Of a stretch of 44,330 nt of DNA, positions 9,842-19,409 are shown in pieces. The notes beneath the pieces are model-generated. The model did no database searches. It was given only the letters and a program-made list of their open reading frames with translations, and was not told the DNA's origin. The DNA is from an uncultured Nitrosomonadaceae bacterium (GTDB lineage Bacteria > Pseudomonadota > Gammaproteobacteria > Burkholderiales > Nitrosomonadaceae): NCBI GenBank assembly GCA_943787405.1, contig CALSMH010000006.1:1-44330 (forward strand), in the 5' to 3' direction. Numbering within the stretch: the first letter of the stretch is position 1; every line of letters begins with the position of its first letter. The position numbers were made by a program, and so were the translations under genes.

Positions 9842-9870
9842 TTGACTTTAACGTTAGTTTTGAGTAAAAA
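9842..9870 (+). promoter_or_regulatory. Probable sigma-70 promoter of the cold-shock gene
   Basis: TTGACT (9842-9847) and TAAAAA (9865-9870) are separated by 17 bases. Initiation near 9877 would give a leader of about 105 bases, in line with the long leaders of cspA-type genes. The -10 is a poor match, so the exact position is uncertain. Confidence 0.4.
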
Positions 9871-9876
9871 GTAATT

Positions 9877-9982
9877 GGGAGTTTGGATTCAAGTTTTCTG
9901 CAGTGCCGGTTACAGCCGTTCGCAATCTTGAAACTCAAACAGTGTTCGGGTTCCAGCCCGATTTTTTTAAAGGATAGGAAAA
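9877..9982 (+). ncRNA. Structured 5' leader of the cold-shock mRNA with terminator-like hairpin
   Basis: The leader has two visible structures. First, a long-range helix: GAGTTT (9879-9884) and CAAG (9890-9893) can pair with CTTGAAACTC (9927-9936), leaving a five-base bulge. Second, TCGGG (9946-9950) and CCCGA (9957-9961) form a five-pair hairpin with a TTCCAG loop, followed at once by seven T (9962-9968). This looks like a small intrinsic terminator just before the Shine-Dalgarno region AAAGGATAGGA and the ATG at 9983. Temperature- or Csp-dependent attenuation is inferred, not shown. Confidence 0.45.
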
Positions 9983-10189
9983 ATGGCTGAAGGTACAGTA
10001 AAGTGGTTTAATGATTCTAAAGGTTTTGGTTTTATTACCCCTGATGATGGTAGTGAAGATTTATTTGCACATTTCTCAGCAATCAATATGTCAGGATTCA
10101 AAACTCTCAAAGAAGGTCAAAAAGTTAGCTTTGAGGTGACTCAAGGGCCTAAGGGAAAACAAGCATCAAATATTCAAACCCCCGAGTAA
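9983..10189 (+). CDS. Cold-shock protein, CspA/CspD family
   Basis: A 68-residue single cold-shock domain that binds single-stranded RNA/DNA and melts RNA structure. RNP1 is KGFGFI and RNP2 is LFAHF, with the aromatic residues W and F of [12 protein letters not shown] in place. The variant DLFAHFSAI is typical of betaproteobacterial Csp proteins. AAGGATAGG provides a good ribosome-binding site. Strong terminator directly downstream makes it monocistronic. Position between clpS-clpA and icd is conserved in Betaproteobacteria, where it is often called cspD or cspA. Which paralogue it is cannot be decided from one sequence, so no symbol is given. Confidence 0.95.
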   Translation: MAEGTVKWFNDSKGFGFITPDDGSEDLFAHFSAINMSGFKTLKEGQKVSFEVTQGPKGKQASNIQTPE

Positions 10190-10224
10190 TAAAATTAATT
10201 TATATACATCACAATAAAATTTCA

Positions 10225-10260
10225 AGCCCCTTGGCAATATAATGCCAAGGGGCTTTTTTT
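10225..10260 (+). terminator. Intrinsic terminator after the cold-shock gene
   Basis: AGCCCCTTGGCA and TGCCAAGGGGCT form a perfect 12-pair stem with a six-base ATATAA loop, followed by a run of seven T. It serves the plus-strand csp transcript. The convergent icd stop lies ten bases to the right, so the hairpin may also stall the icd transcript, but that strand lacks a T-tract. Confidence 0.93.
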
Positions 10261-10270
10261 AAAAACCTGA

Positions 10271-11521
10271 TCAACCCATACGTTTGACTAATTCCTCTCC
10301 AAATTTTGAACAGGATACTTTTTGAGGACTCTTCATCAACCGCGCAAAATCATAGGTCACAATTTTATCTTGTATTGTCTTTTCTACTGCTTGAATTATT
10401 TGATTTGCAGCTTCATACCAACCCATGTGCCTGAGCATCATTTCTGCAGATAGAATTATTGATCCGGGATTGACCTGATCCTTGCCTGCATATTTTGGTG
10501 CTGTTCCATGAGTTGCCTCGAACATGGCAATTGATTCGTTAAGATTTGCCCCCGGTGCAATACCTATACCACCTACCTGAGCTGCTAGAGCATCAGAAAT
10601 ATAATCCCCATTAAGATTAAGCGTAGCAATTACGTCATATTCTTTGGGGCGTAACAAAATTTGTTGGAGAAATGCATCAGCAATCGAATCCTTAATAATG
10701 ACCCCACCTTTATCCTCCGGTAGTACCATCCACGGCCCCCCATCTAAGGGCTCCGCACCAAATTCTTTTTTTGCCAACCCATACCCCCAGCTCTTGAAAG
10801 CCCCCTCTGTGAATTTCATGATATTACCCTTGTGAACCAGTGTCACAGATTTTTTCTTATTGTCTATCGCATACTGAATAGCCTTACGCACCAGCCTCTC
10901 AGTGCCTTCTCTTGAAACTGGTTTTACACCGATACCAGATGTCTGTGGAAATCGTATCTTTGTAATTCCCATTTCATTTATTAAAAAATTGATAACTTTC
11001 TTTCCTTCTTCTGATCCAGATTCCCACTCAATACCTGCATAAATATCCTCTGAATTTTCACGAAAAATTACCATATCGGTATTTTCTGGAGACTTTAATG
11101 GACTTGGTACGCCTTGAAAATAACGTATTGGACGTAGGCATAAGAATAAGTCTAATTCTTGCCGTAGCGCAACATTGATAGAGCGGATACCTCCGCCTAT
11201 AGGTGTCGTTAAAGGACCTTTAATGGAAACCACATATTCCTTTGCAGCACGCAGCGTCTCATCTGGCAACCAAGTATCTTTGCCATATACACGTGTAGCT
11301 TTCTCACCGGCATAAATTTCCATCCAAGAGATCTTACGTTTACTACCATAAGCCACATTTACAGCAGAATTTACTACTTTCTGCATAACAGGGGTAATAT
11401 CTATACCAATGCCATCGCCTTCAATATATGGAATAATTGGGCGGTCAGGCACATTTAAAGAAGAATTTTTATTAACACTTATTTTCTCACCTTCTACTGG
11501 TTCCTTAATGTGCTGATACAT
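10271..11521 (-). CDS. icd: NADP-dependent isocitrate dehydrogenase
   Basis: TCA-cycle enzyme oxidising isocitrate to 2-oxoglutarate with NADP. From the ATG at 11521 it is 416 residues, the same as the E. coli enzyme; a TTG at 11539 would add six residues but lacks a ribosome-binding site, whereas GGGGGA lies ten bases before the ATG. Motifs include [15 protein letters not shown], the substrate and regulatory-phosphorylation loop [18 protein letters not shown] with its Ser, [36 protein letters not shown], and the C-terminal [14 protein letters not shown] nucleotide-binding segment. The last supports NADP use by family similarity. Convergent with csp. Confidence 0.96.
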   Translation of the reverse strand: MYQHIKEPVEGEKISVNKNSSLNVPDRPIIPYIEGDGIGIDITPVMQKVVNSAVNVAYGSKRKISWMEIYAGEKATRVYGKDTWLPDETLRAAKEYVVSIKGPLTTPIGGGIRSINVALRQELDLFLCLRPIRYFQGVPSPLKSPENTDMVIFRENSEDIYAGIEWESGSEEGKKVINFLINEMGITKIRFPQTSGIGVKPVSREGTERLVRKAIQYAIDNKKKSVTLVHKGNIMKFTEGAFKSWGYGLAKKEFGAEPLDGGPWMVLPEDKGGVIIKDSIADAFLQQILLRPKEYDVIATLNLNGDYISDALAAQVGGIGIAPGANLNESIAMFEATHGTAPKYAGKDQVNPGSIILSAEMMLRHMGWYEAANQIIQAVEKTIQDKIVTYDFARLMKSPQKVSCSKFGEELVKRMG

Positions 11522-11644
11522 AGGCTTGTGGTCCCCCAAAATAATTTAATTTTTAAAGTTATAGTTACAAATAGAATGTATTATTCTACCTGTGTTTTAG
11601 AAAAAGGCACTTATGTACTTAATAATAGGACTGTCTGATATAAC

Positions 11645-12091
11645 ATGATTTGGAAACCTAACGTAACTGTAGCGGCAGTTATTAGCAAAGATGATAGATA
11701 TTTATTAGTTGAAGAGCAAACTATAAACGGGCTACTCTTCAACCAACCTGCTGGTCACTTAGAACCAAATGAGTCAATACTACAAGGTGTGATCCGAGAA
11801 ACACTAGAAGAAACGGGTTACACTTTCACCCCACAATGGCTATTAGGTATCTATAGATGGCACTCACCTGTCAATGACACAACTTATTTGCGTTTCACAT
11901 TCTTAGGTACAGCAATCTGCCATGACCATAATCGAAAACTAGACAAAGGTATAGTACGTGCGGCATGGTTCCATACAAACGAGATATACGAGCTCGCACA
12001 CCGGCACCGGAGCCCCATGGTAATTAAATGTATCGAAGATCATTTGACGGGAAAACGTTATCCTCTAGAACTTCTTACTTACTATGATTGA
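11645..12091 (+). CDS. nudJ: Nudix hydrolase NudJ
   Basis: NudJ-type Nudix enzymes hydrolyse thiamine-precursor and nucleoside di/triphosphates. The 148-residue protein carries the Nudix box G-x5-E-x7-RE-T-L-EE-T-G-Y starting at GHLEPNE, with the catalytic Glu cluster intact. The N-terminus [11 protein letters not shown] and the segment [10 protein letters not shown] match NudJ (YmfB). Its end overlaps the start of mnmA by eight bases, and nudJ-mnmA adjacency is also seen in enteric bacteria, which supports the name. AGGA lies about 14 bases before the ATG, rather distant. Confidence 0.88.
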   Translation: MIWKPNVTVAAVISKDDRYLLVEEQTINGLLFNQPAGHLEPNESILQGVIRETLEETGYTFTPQWLLGIYRWHSPVNDTTYLRFTFLGTAICHDHNRKLDKGIVRAAWFHTNEIYELAHRHRSPMVIKCIEDHLTGKRYPLELLTYYD

Positions 12092-13175
12092 AATGATGAA
12101 AAAAAAACGTGTCGTTATAGGTATGTCTGGAGGGGTGGATTCATCCGTTGCGGCACTCCTACTTAAGCAACAGGGCTATGACGTAGTAGGTCTGTTCATG
12201 AAGAACTGGGAGGAGGATGATACTGATGAATATTGTTCATCTAAACGGGACCTTATCGATGCCGCATCAGTTTCTGATGTTATAGGAATACCTTTGGAAG
12301 CGGTAAATTTTTCTGCTGAGTATAAGGAAAAAGTATTCAGCAATTTTTTAGAAGAATACAAGCTGGGACAAACACCAAATCCTGATGTCCTATGCAATGC
12401 AGAAATAAAATTTAAGGCATTTCTTGATCATGCATTTGAACTTGGCGCAGATTTTATTGCGACTGGGCACTATGCACAAATTAGAAAATTTAATGGTATA
12501 TGCCAACTGCTTAAGGGTGAAGACGGAACAAAAGATCAGAGCTATTTCCTCTACCGACTTAACCAAAGACAATTAACCAATACTCTGTTCCCTATCGGAC
12601 ATCTCTATAAAAGTGATGTGCGCAAGATTGCCCAAGACTTTAATTTACCTAACTACTCTAAAAAAGATAGTACGGGTATCTGTTTTATTGGCGAGCGCCC
12701 ATTTAGAGAATTTCTGAGCCGTTATCTACCACATGAACCAGGAGAGATACGAACTCAAGAAGGGACAATTATTGGTGAACATATAGGTCTAATGTACTAC
12801 ACCATTGGTCAGCGGCAGGGGCTAGGAATAGGCGGAACAAAAGGTGGCCTTGATGAACCATGGTTTGTCCTAGAAAAAGTCATGACTAATAATACATTGA
12901 TTGTAGTACAAGGACACGACCACCCTGAACTATTTCAGCCTAAACTTTCTGCTTCAGATCTCACCTGGATAAGTGGCAAGGCACCACACTGTGGCTGGGT
13001 TTACTCTGCAAAAACTCGCTATCGTCAAACCGATGCCCCCTGCTCTATTAAAGAAATTAGCAAGGCTAAATGTAAAATAGAATTTGCCCAGCCTCAGTGG
13101 GCTGTAACACCGGGACAGTCAGTAGTGATCTATGAAAGTAAGGTTTGCTTAGGAGGGGGAATAATCACAAAATAA
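12084..13175 (+). CDS. mnmA: tRNA-specific 2-thiouridylase MnmA
   Basis: Cytoplasmic enzyme that adds sulfur to uridine 34 of Lys, Glu and Gln tRNAs using ATP and a sulfur relay. The 363-residue frame has the PP-loop [10 protein letters not shown], the first catalytic Cys in [12 protein letters not shown], the [10 protein letters not shown] motif, the second catalytic Cys in [17 protein letters not shown], and C-terminal [13 protein letters not shown]. The ATG at 12084 overlaps nudJ; ATGs at codons 4 and 5 (12093, 12096) give an N-terminus [17 protein letters not shown] closer to other MnmA proteins and are plausible real starts. The overlap suggests translational coupling with nudJ. Confidence 0.95.
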   Translation: MIEMMKKKRVVIGMSGGVDSSVAALLLKQQGYDVVGLFMKNWEEDDTDEYCSSKRDLIDAASVSDVIGIPLEAVNFSAEYKEKVFSNFLEEYKLGQTPNPDVLCNAEIKFKAFLDHAFELGADFIATGHYAQIRKFNGICQLLKGEDGTKDQSYFLYRLNQRQLTNTLFPIGHLYKSDVRKIAQDFNLPNYSKKDSTGICFIGERPFREFLSRYLPHEPGEIRTQEGTIIGEHIGLMYYTIGQRQGLGIGGTKGGLDEPWFVLEKVMTNNTLIVVQGHDHPELFQPKLSASDLTWISGKAPHCGWVYSAKTRYRQTDAPCSIKEISKAKCKIEFAQPQWAVTPGQSVVIYESKVCLGGGIITK

Positions 13176-13220
13176 AGAAGTCAAAATAAGTGATACTAAA
13201 ATACATTATTTTTTAATATT

Positions 13221-13826
13221 TTATTCCTTCGGCGCAGTCTCTATGAATGAAGCCCTCTCCTCAAGAGCATCAACTAAACGAACTAAATTAGGAAACATGC
13301 GCCACTTCATTTCAGGAAAACGAAAAGATAAATAGCCAAGAGTACAACCTAATGCAATATCGGCTAAAGTATAGACATTGCCTTCACACCATTTTTTATC
13401 GCCTAGATCCCGAGCCGCAACTTCAAGCCCTAGCATAGCCTTTTTCTGTTGGCGTGAAATCCATTCCGTATTTTGTAAAGATTCTGGCCTCTTGCGCTCC
13501 AGAAAAATAGTGGTAGCTGCATCGCTTATACCATCTGCCAAAGCCTCCCAACGTTTCACCATACTACGCTCTCTATTAAACTCGGGCATCAGTCGCGAAA
13601 CCGGGTTAGCACTATCTAAATAATCAACGATCACTCTTGAATCATATAATGTAGTGCCATCATCCATAATCAATATTGGCACTTTACCTAGGGGATTGTG
13701 TTCAGCCACGCGAGTATCTGACTCCCATGGTATATCTACATCAAAGTCATAGACAATCCGTTTCTCAGATAAAACAATTCGTACTTTACGTACAAATGGG
13801 CTGGTAAGTGATCCGACAAGCTTCAT
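13221..13826 (-). CDS. Glutathione S-transferase family protein (YibF-like)
   Basis: A 201-residue soluble protein with an N-terminal thioredoxin-fold GST domain and an all-helical C-terminal domain. MKLVGSLTSPFVRKVRIVL at the N-terminus closely resembles E. coli YibF; the cis-Pro motif NPLGKVPIL and the glutathione-contacting DSRVIVDYL follow. The C-terminal domain has the usual TLADIALGCTLGYL with the capping Asp. The reaction is unknown; proteins of this group bind glutathione but physiological substrates are not established. It is convergent with mnmA and divergent from purB, a neighbour relationship seen in other Betaproteobacteria. Confidence 0.88.
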   Translation of the reverse strand: MKLVGSLTSPFVRKVRIVLSEKRIVYDFDVDIPWESDTRVAEHNPLGKVPILIMDDGTTLYDSRVIVDYLDSANPVSRLMPEFNRERSMVKRWEALADGISDAATTIFLERKRPESLQNTEWISRQQKKAMLGLEVAARDLGDKKWCEGNVYTLADIALGCTLGYLSFRFPEMKWRMFPNLVRLVDALEERASFIETAPKE

Positions 13827-13946
13827 AATTTCCCAAATAACGTTCCAATAAAGGCACGCAGTATATCAACTTTCTCCACCTTACAGCACACCCACAGGAA
13901 TATTCTCATTTATGTTAAAATATATGTCAATCAGATTGATAATCTT

Positions 13947-15326
13947 ATGACCACTCTCTCCCCTCTTACAGCCCTTTCTCCCCTTGACGGTCGCTACCAC
14001 AGTAAGCTTGCAGCTTTACGGCCATATTTTAGCGAATTTGCACTAATTCATTACCGTGTCCAAGTAGAGATTGAGTGGCTCAAAGCGCTGAGCTATGAAC
14101 CTGCTATTACAGAAATCTCACCATTTTCTACTGATACCATTGCCCAACTTGAAAAATTAGTTACAGACTTCTCTGAGTCTGACGGAGAATCAATTAAATC
14201 TATTGAATCCCGCACTAATCACGATGTTAAAGCAATTGAATACTGGCTAAGAGAACGCACTGAAAAGAATGAAGAAATTTCTAAAGCTGCTGAATTCATT
14301 CACTTTTCCTGCACCTCAGAAGATATTAATAATCTTTCCCACGGGTTAATGATAATGCAAAGCCGGAGCCGTGTGATGCTACCTGCCTTGAGTAATATAA
14401 TTAAAACCCTTGTTCGCATGGCTCATCAGCTTGCAGATACGTCTATGCTAGCCCGTACTCATGGCCAGCCTGCAACCCCGACAACCTTAGGGAAGGAACT
14501 CGCGGTTTTTGCACACCGTTTACAGAATGGATATGACGATCTTGCCGCAGTTCCGATATTAGGAAAGATTAATGGCGCGGTTGGTAATTACAATGCACAT
14601 CTTGCAGCATATCCAAATGTAAATTGGGAAGGGTTCTCGCAATCTTTCGTTGAAGAACTAGGGCTAGAGTTTAATCCTTATACCACTCAAATTGAATCGC
14701 ATGATGCTATTGCTAGAATATGTGACGCTTATGCCCGTATAAATACTATTCTGCTCGACCTTGACCGTGATATATGGGGATATATTTCATTAGGATATTT
14801 CAAGCAAAAAATTAAAAAGTCTGAGGTTGGTTCATCAACAATGCCGCACAAAGTGAATCCTATCGATTTTGAAAATTCAGAGGGGAACCTAGGAATTGCT
14901 AATGCTTTACTCAGACACTTAAGCAACAAGCTACCTGTATCACGCTGGCAACGGGATCTAACAGACTCAACTGTACTTCGTAATATGGGTGTCGCGTTAG
15001 GGCACACCCTATTATCTTATGAATCATGTAGTAAAGGACTAAGCAAGCTGGAGGCTAATCCAAACCAGCTATCTGAAGACCTAAAGGACTCTTGGGCAAT
15101 CCTAGCCGAACCAATCCAAACAGTAATGCGTCGTTACGGATTACCTAACCCTTATGAGCAGCTAAAAGAGCTAACTAGGGGAAAGGAAAGTATCTCTAAA
15201 GAAACAATACGTAAGTTCATTAATAGCCTTGCGATTCCTGATAAAGAAAAAGAACGATTACATAATCTAACTCCTCAGAACTACATTGGTAAAGCTACAG
15301 AGTTAGCCCGAAATGTTGGGGGATAA
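13947..15326 (+). CDS. purB: Adenylosuccinate lyase
   Basis: Cytoplasmic enzyme cleaving SAICAR to AICAR and adenylosuccinate to AMP in purine synthesis, releasing fumarate both times. The 459-residue length agrees with the enteric-type PurB. Motifs: LSPLDGRYHSK near the start, SRTNHDVKAIEYWL, the FHFSCTSEDINN-like segment (here IHFSCTSEDINN), ARTHGQPATPTTLGKE with the catalytic His, and the lyase signature SSTMPHKVNPIDFENSEGN containing the flexible catalytic Ser loop. No terminator is obvious in the 126 bases before the grpE promoter. Confidence 0.97.
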   Translation: MTTLSPLTALSPLDGRYHSKLAALRPYFSEFALIHYRVQVEIEWLKALSYEPAITEISPFSTDTIAQLEKLVTDFSESDGESIKSIESRTNHDVKAIEYWLRERTEKNEEISKAAEFIHFSCTSEDINNLSHGLMIMQSRSRVMLPALSNIIKTLVRMAHQLADTSMLARTHGQPATPTTLGKELAVFAHRLQNGYDDLAAVPILGKINGAVGNYNAHLAAYPNVNWEGFSQSFVEELGLEFNPYTTQIESHDAIARICDAYARINTILLDLDRDIWGYISLGYFKQKIKKSEVGSSTMPHKVNPIDFENSEGNLGIANALLRHLSNKLPVSRWQRDLTDSTVLRNMGVALGHTLLSYESCSKGLSKLEANPNQLSEDLKDSWAILAEPIQTVMRRYGLPNPYEQLKELTRGKESISKETIRKFINSLAIPDKEKERLHNLTPQNYIGKATELARNVGG

Positions 15327-15452
15327 AATAAGACCACTTGCTTACTACTAGCCTGCTTCCTGCAGTGTAAATATATATCCCGCTAGCACCTCAATCAAAC
15401 AGCTAAGTCAGTGAAAGCAGAGCAACAAAAATATAAATAATTCTTCTCCTGT

Positions 15453-15479
15453 ATTGAAATTAAAAAATTCACCCCAATT
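15453..15479 (+). promoter_or_regulatory. Sigma-32 (RpoH) heat-shock promoter of grpE
   Basis: ATTGAA (15453-15458), a 13-base spacer, then CCCCAATT (15472-15479) closely match the sigma-32 consensus CTTGAA-N13-17-CCCCATNT. Initiation near 15486 leaves a short leader with AGGAG at 15497-15501 before the grpE ATG at 15512. Confidence 0.78.
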
Positions 15480-15511
15480 TCTCTCCAACAGCAATCAGGA
15501 GAAAAATATTT

Positions 15512-16084
15512 ATGAAAAACTCGGATGACCCAAAATCAAATAAGTCAGAAATGACTAAAAATGAAACTAGTGCAGAGGAAACAACTGAGCATAGTAATAA
15601 GGAGTCACCAGTAGAAGTTATGCCCAGCTTGGAAGAGCTGCTAAAAAAATCAGAGCTTGAGGCCACTGAGCATCACGATGCTTGGTTACGCGCTAAGGCA
15701 GACTCGGAAAATATACGGAAAAGAGCTCAAACTGATATCGCTAACGCACACAAATATGCTATTGAGAATTTTTCTACTGAATTATTGACGGTAATGGACA
15801 GTTTAGAAGCTGCTTTAGCTGTTGAGAATGCTACAGTAGAAAATTTTAAGAATGGAATGGAACTAACTCTCAAGCAACTTACTTCTGCTTTTGAAAAATT
15901 TAACATTAAAGTAATTAATCCAGATGGGGAGAAATTTGACCCTCATCAGCATCAAGCCATGAGCACAGTGGATTCTGACCTTTCCCCAAATACTGTAGTA
16001 AATGTAATGCAAAAAGGCTATGTATTAAATGACCGAATAATCCGGCCAGCGCTTGTAACCGTCTCAAAAACTAAAGACACTTGA
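15512..16084 (+). CDS. grpE: Nucleotide exchange factor GrpE
   Basis: Dimeric cofactor that releases ADP from DnaK. The 190-residue protein has a charged, disordered N-terminus (about 1-45, rich in Ser, Glu, Lys), a long helix (about 50-100: [18 protein letters not shown]) and a C-terminal beta domain with [45 protein letters not shown] split across a continuous block, the family signature. A heat-shock promoter and an AGGAG ribosome-binding site precede it, and the next heat-shock promoter overlaps its stop codon. First gene of grpE-dnaK-dnaJ. Confidence 0.96.
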   Translation: MKNSDDPKSNKSEMTKNETSAEETTEHSNKESPVEVMPSLEELLKKSELEATEHHDAWLRAKADSENIRKRAQTDIANAHKYAIENFSTELLTVMDSLEAALAVENATVENFKNGMELTLKQLTSAFEKFNIKVINPDGEKFDPHQHQAMSTVDSDLSPNTVVNVMQKGYVLNDRIIRPALVTVSKTKDT

Positions 16085-16107
16085 AATGGCTGTCTGAGGC
16101 CCCACTT
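16080..16107 (+). promoter_or_regulatory. Sigma-32 (RpoH) heat-shock promoter of dnaK
   Basis: CTTGAA (16080-16085), a 14-base spacer and CCCCACTT (16100-16107) give an almost perfect sigma-32 promoter. Its -35 element includes the grpE stop codon (16082-16084). Initiation near 16114 would leave about 38 bases before the dnaK ATG, which has AAAGGA about seven bases upstream. Confidence 0.88.
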
Positions 16108-16151
16108 ATATATTTGTAGATATATGGCATTAACCCTAAAAGGACTGAATT

Positions 16152-18074
16152 ATGGCAAAAATTATAGGCATTGATCTTGGCACTACCAACTCTTGCGTAT
16201 CTGTCATGGAGAATGGAAAACCCAAAGTTATTGAGAATTCTGAGGGAACTCGCACCACCCCTTCTATCGTGGCTTATTCTGAAGATGGCGAAATTCTAGT
16301 AGGCGCTTCTGCCAAACGCCAGGCCGTCACAAACCCAAAAAATACTGTATTTGCTTCAAAAAGATTAATTGGGCGTCGTTTTGATGAAGAGATGGTGCAA
16401 AAAGATATTAAAATGGTTCCTTACAGCATCATTAAAGCTAAAAACAATGATGCATGGGTAAAAGTTCGTGATAAAAAATTAGCCCCACCTGAAATATCAG
16501 CAGAGGTTCTTAAGAAAATGAAGAAAACTGCTGAAGATTATCTAGGCGAAACTTTAACCGAAGCAGTTATAACTGTTCCTGCTTATTTTAATGACTCACA
16601 GCGTCAAGCTACTAAAGATGCGGGACGCATTGCTGGACTAGAAGTAAAACGTATTATAAATGAACCAACTGCAGCAGCCCTGGCTTTTGGTATGGATAAA
16701 AAAGAAGGAGACCGGAAGGTTGCTGTTTATGATCTTGGAGGTGGTACTTTTGATATCTCAATTATCGAAATTGCAGAAATTGATGGTGAGCACCAATTTG
16801 AAGTATTGGCAACTAATGGCGACACCTTCCTTGGTGGAGAAGATTTTGATCTCCGCATAATCGAGCACCTTGTTGCTGAGTTTAAAAAAGAAAGTGGCAT
16901 CGACCTAAAGAAAGACATGATTGCCTTACAGCGTCTTAAAGACGCAGCAGAGAAAGCTAAAATTGAACTATCTTCCAGCCAACAGACCGAAGTCAACCTG
17001 CCTTACATCACGGCAGACTCTTCAGGACCTAAACACTTAGTAGTAAAAATAACTCGTTCCAAACTAGAAAGTTTGGTTGAAAAACTAATAGAAAGAACAA
17101 CTGAGCCATGCCATATCGCTATGAAAGATGCGGGTATAGATGGTATCGACGATATTATTATTGTTGGAGGGCAGTCCCGTATGCCCAAGGTTCAAGAGAA
17201 AGTTAAGGCTATTTTTGGGAAAGAGGCACGTAAAGATGTTAATCCAGATGAAGCAGTTGCACTAGGCGCTGCCATTCAGGGTGGCGTCTTGCAAGGCGAT
17301 GTTAAAGATGTACTACTATTAGATGTTACGCCCCTGTCTCTAGGTATCGAAACTATGGGTGGCGTTATGACTAAGCTTATCCAAAAAAATACAACTATTC
17401 CGACCAAGGCACAACAAGTATTTTCGACTGCCGAAGATAATCAGCCTGCAGTAACTATCCATGTATTGCAAGGTGAACGGGAAATGGCCTCCGGGAATAA
17501 AAAATTAGGGGAATTTAACCTGACTGACATTCCTCCCGCACCAAGAGGAATGCCTCAAATTGAAGTTGCATTTGATATTGATGCTAATGGGATTCTGCAC
17601 GTATCAGCAAAAGACAAAGCAACTGGAAAAGAAAATAAGATTAAAATCCAAGCCAGTTCAGGGCTATCAGATGAGGAAGTAGAAAGCATGGTAAAAGATG
17701 CCGAATCTCATGCTGAGGAGGATAAAAAAGCACTAGAACTTGTCACAGCCCGCAATCAATGTGATGCGCTTATTCACTCCGTGAATAAAACTTTAGCAGA
17801 GCATGGAGAAAAACTTGAAGGAGATGAAAAATCTACAATCGAAGTTGCGCTGAAAGAAGCTGAGGAGGCATTAAAGTCAGATGACAAGGATGCCATTGAT
17901 GCAAAAACTCAGGCATTAGCTGAAGCTTCCCAGAAACTCACAGAAAAAATGATGGCACAGGAACAGGACCAATCAGGTAGCGAAACCCCGCCGCCAAATA
18001 ATGATGGCAACGAAGGCCAAGAAAAAGGTGACGTAGTTGATGCTGAATTTGAGGAAGTAAAAGATAAAAAATAA
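16152..18074 (+). CDS. dnaK: Hsp70 chaperone DnaK
   Basis: ATP-dependent Hsp70 chaperone working with DnaJ and GrpE. The 640-residue length is standard. The nucleotide-binding domain shows [60 protein letters not shown] and [11 protein letters not shown]; the interdomain linker is [15 protein letters not shown]; the substrate domain contains the NTTIPTKA strand and the C-terminal lid is Ala/Lys/Glu-rich, ending in a low-complexity tail and EFEEVKDKK (an EEVK tail). It can be transcribed from its own heat-shock promoter or by read-through from grpE, and ends at a hairpin terminator. Confidence 0.98.
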   Translation: MAKIIGIDLGTTNSCVSVMENGKPKVIENSEGTRTTPSIVAYSEDGEILVGASAKRQAVTNPKNTVFASKRLIGRRFDEEMVQKDIKMVPYSIIKAKNNDAWVKVRDKKLAPPEISAEVLKKMKKTAEDYLGETLTEAVITVPAYFNDSQRQATKDAGRIAGLEVKRIINEPTAAALAFGMDKKEGDRKVAVYDLGGGTFDISIIEIAEIDGEHQFEVLATNGDTFLGGEDFDLRIIEHLVAEFKKESGIDLKKDMIALQRLKDAAEKAKIELSSSQQTEVNLPYITADSSGPKHLVVKITRSKLESLVEKLIERTTEPCHIAMKDAGIDGIDDIIIVGGQSRMPKVQEKVKAIFGKEARKDVNPDEAVALGAAIQGGVLQGDVKDVLLLDVTPLSLGIETMGGVMTKLIQKNTTIPTKAQQVFSTAEDNQPAVTIHVLQGEREMASGNKKLGEFNLTDIPPAPRGMPQIEVAFDIDANGILHVSAKDKATGKENKIKIQASSGLSDEEVESMVKDAESHAEEDKKALELVTARNQCDALIHSVNKTLAEHGEKLEGDEKSTIEVALKEAEEALKSDDKDAIDAKTQALAEASQKLTEKMMAQEQDQSGSETPPPNNDGNEGQEKGDVVDAEFEEVKDKK

Positions 18075-18094
18075 ATAAATACTGGGGCCATTTA

Positions 18095-18151
18095 AACGCA
18101 GAAGCGTAGGAAAATACAATTGCAATTCTCCTGCGTACTCTGCGTTTTTTT
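18095..18151 (+). terminator. Terminator between dnaK and dnaJ
   Basis: AACGCAGA pairs perfectly with TCTGCGTT, and inside it CGTAGGA with TCCTGCG (one G-U), giving a stem of about 15 pairs with a small internal bulge, a loop of roughly 19 bases and a run of T (18145-18151). It should limit dnaK transcripts reaching dnaJ. Confidence 0.85.
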
Positions 18152-18259
18152 GGCGTTATCCAGAAAATTATCTTTATTTATTTTGTATAAATTAGCCGCT
18201 CTCAACGTAATAAAGTATCAGGTAATATTAATCTTGCTATAAAAAGTGAAAATATTTAT

Positions 18260-19369
18260 ATGAGTAAGCGTGACTACTATGATGTATTAGGTGTTAGCCG
18301 TAACGCCGGGGATGATGAAATTAAAAAAGTCTATCGTAAGCTTGCGATGGAACATCATCCTGACCGTAATCCAGACAACCCTAAATCAGAAGAACGCTTT
18401 AAAGAGGCTAAAGAAGCATACGAAATACTCTCGGATCCAAATAAACGGTCAGCCTATGACCAACAAGGACATGCTGGAGTAGATCCAAGTATGGGGGGAG
18501 GTAACCCTCATGGCTTCTCTTCGGATACTTTTGGTGATGTTTTTGGTGATATTTTTGGTGGCCAAGGCACACAATCTAACTCCTATCGTGGCGCAGATTT
18601 ACGCTACAACATGGAAATTACACTGGAGCAAGCAGCTCGTGGTACCGAAACGAAAATACGGGTTCCTACAATGGCGTCCTGTGATGTTTGCCATGGCAGC
18701 GGAGCAAAACAAGGCACCTCTCCTTCTACCTGTCCTACCTGTAACGGTCATGGCCAGGTAAGAATGCAACAAGGATTTTTTTCAATCCAGCAAACCTGCC
18801 CAAAATGTCATGGTAGTGGAAAATTTGTATCAAACCCTTGCGGAAAATGTTTTGGCGAAGGACGAATCAAACAACACAAAACTTTATCCGTAAAAATTCC
18901 TGCTGGTGTAGACGATGGAGATCGTATCCGCTTAAGTGGAGAGGGTGAAGCCGGAATTAAGGGTAGCCAATCAGGGGACCTATATGTTGTAGTTAATCTC
19001 TTAGCACATTCTGTTTTCCAACGTGATAATAATGATTTACATTGTGAAATGCCAATTAGCTTCACTACAGCTGCATTAGGAGGAGAACTACAAGTCCCTA
19101 CAATTGATGGCTATGCAAAAATCAAAGTTCCGGCTGAAACTCAAAGTGGGAAAATTTTTCGTTTGCGTGGAAAAGGAATTAAAGGTATTCGTAGCCACAC
19201 ACATGGTGACTTAATGTGCCATTTAATGGTGGAAACCCCAGTTAAATTAGCCGCACGGCAGAAAGAGCTGCTCCATGAGCTCGAAGCATTAAATCAAAAA
19301 GACAGCTCTCGCCATAGTCCCCGCACAAGGTCTTGGGTAAATAAGGTTCGTGAATTTTTCACTGAATAA
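18260..19369 (+). CDS. dnaJ: Hsp40 co-chaperone DnaJ
   Basis: Delivers clients to DnaK and stimulates its ATPase. The 369-residue protein has the J domain (1-70, HPD tripeptide in MEHHPDRNP), a Gly/Phe region (about 75-115), four zinc-binding CxxCxGxG repeats ([32 protein letters not shown]) and the C-terminal substrate-binding domains. The ribosome-binding site is weak (AAAGTGAAAA upstream). No convincing sigma-32 promoter was seen in the 108 bases between the dnaK terminator and this gene, so its heat-shock control may depend on read-through or on an undetected promoter. Convergent with the Nudix gene, 40 bases apart. Confidence 0.97.
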   Translation: MSKRDYYDVLGVSRNAGDDEIKKVYRKLAMEHHPDRNPDNPKSEERFKEAKEAYEILSDPNKRSAYDQQGHAGVDPSMGGGNPHGFSSDTFGDVFGDIFGGQGTQSNSYRGADLRYNMEITLEQAARGTETKIRVPTMASCDVCHGSGAKQGTSPSTCPTCNGHGQVRMQQGFFSIQQTCPKCHGSGKFVSNPCGKCFGEGRIKQHKTLSVKIPAGVDDGDRIRLSGEGEAGIKGSQSGDLYVVVNLLAHSVFQRDNNDLHCEMPISFTTAALGGELQVPTIDGYAKIKVPAETQSGKIFRLRGKGIKGIRSHTHGDLMCHLMVETPVKLAARQKELLHELEALNQKDSSRHSPRTRSWVNKVREFFTE

Positions 19370-19409
19370 GAAACTTCCTGCTTATATCTACCATTAATTT
19401 CACCAGACC

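Noticed and set aside
9946-9968. The csp leader hairpin as an ordinary terminator of an upstream gene
   Set aside because: The gene upstream on the left, clpS, is on the opposite strand, so no plus-strand transcript needs ending here. The hairpin is better seen as part of the csp leader.
11522-11539. TTG start for icd six residues upstream
   Set aside because: No ribosome-binding site precedes it, while the ATG at 11521 has GGGGGA at proper distance and gives the standard 416 residues.
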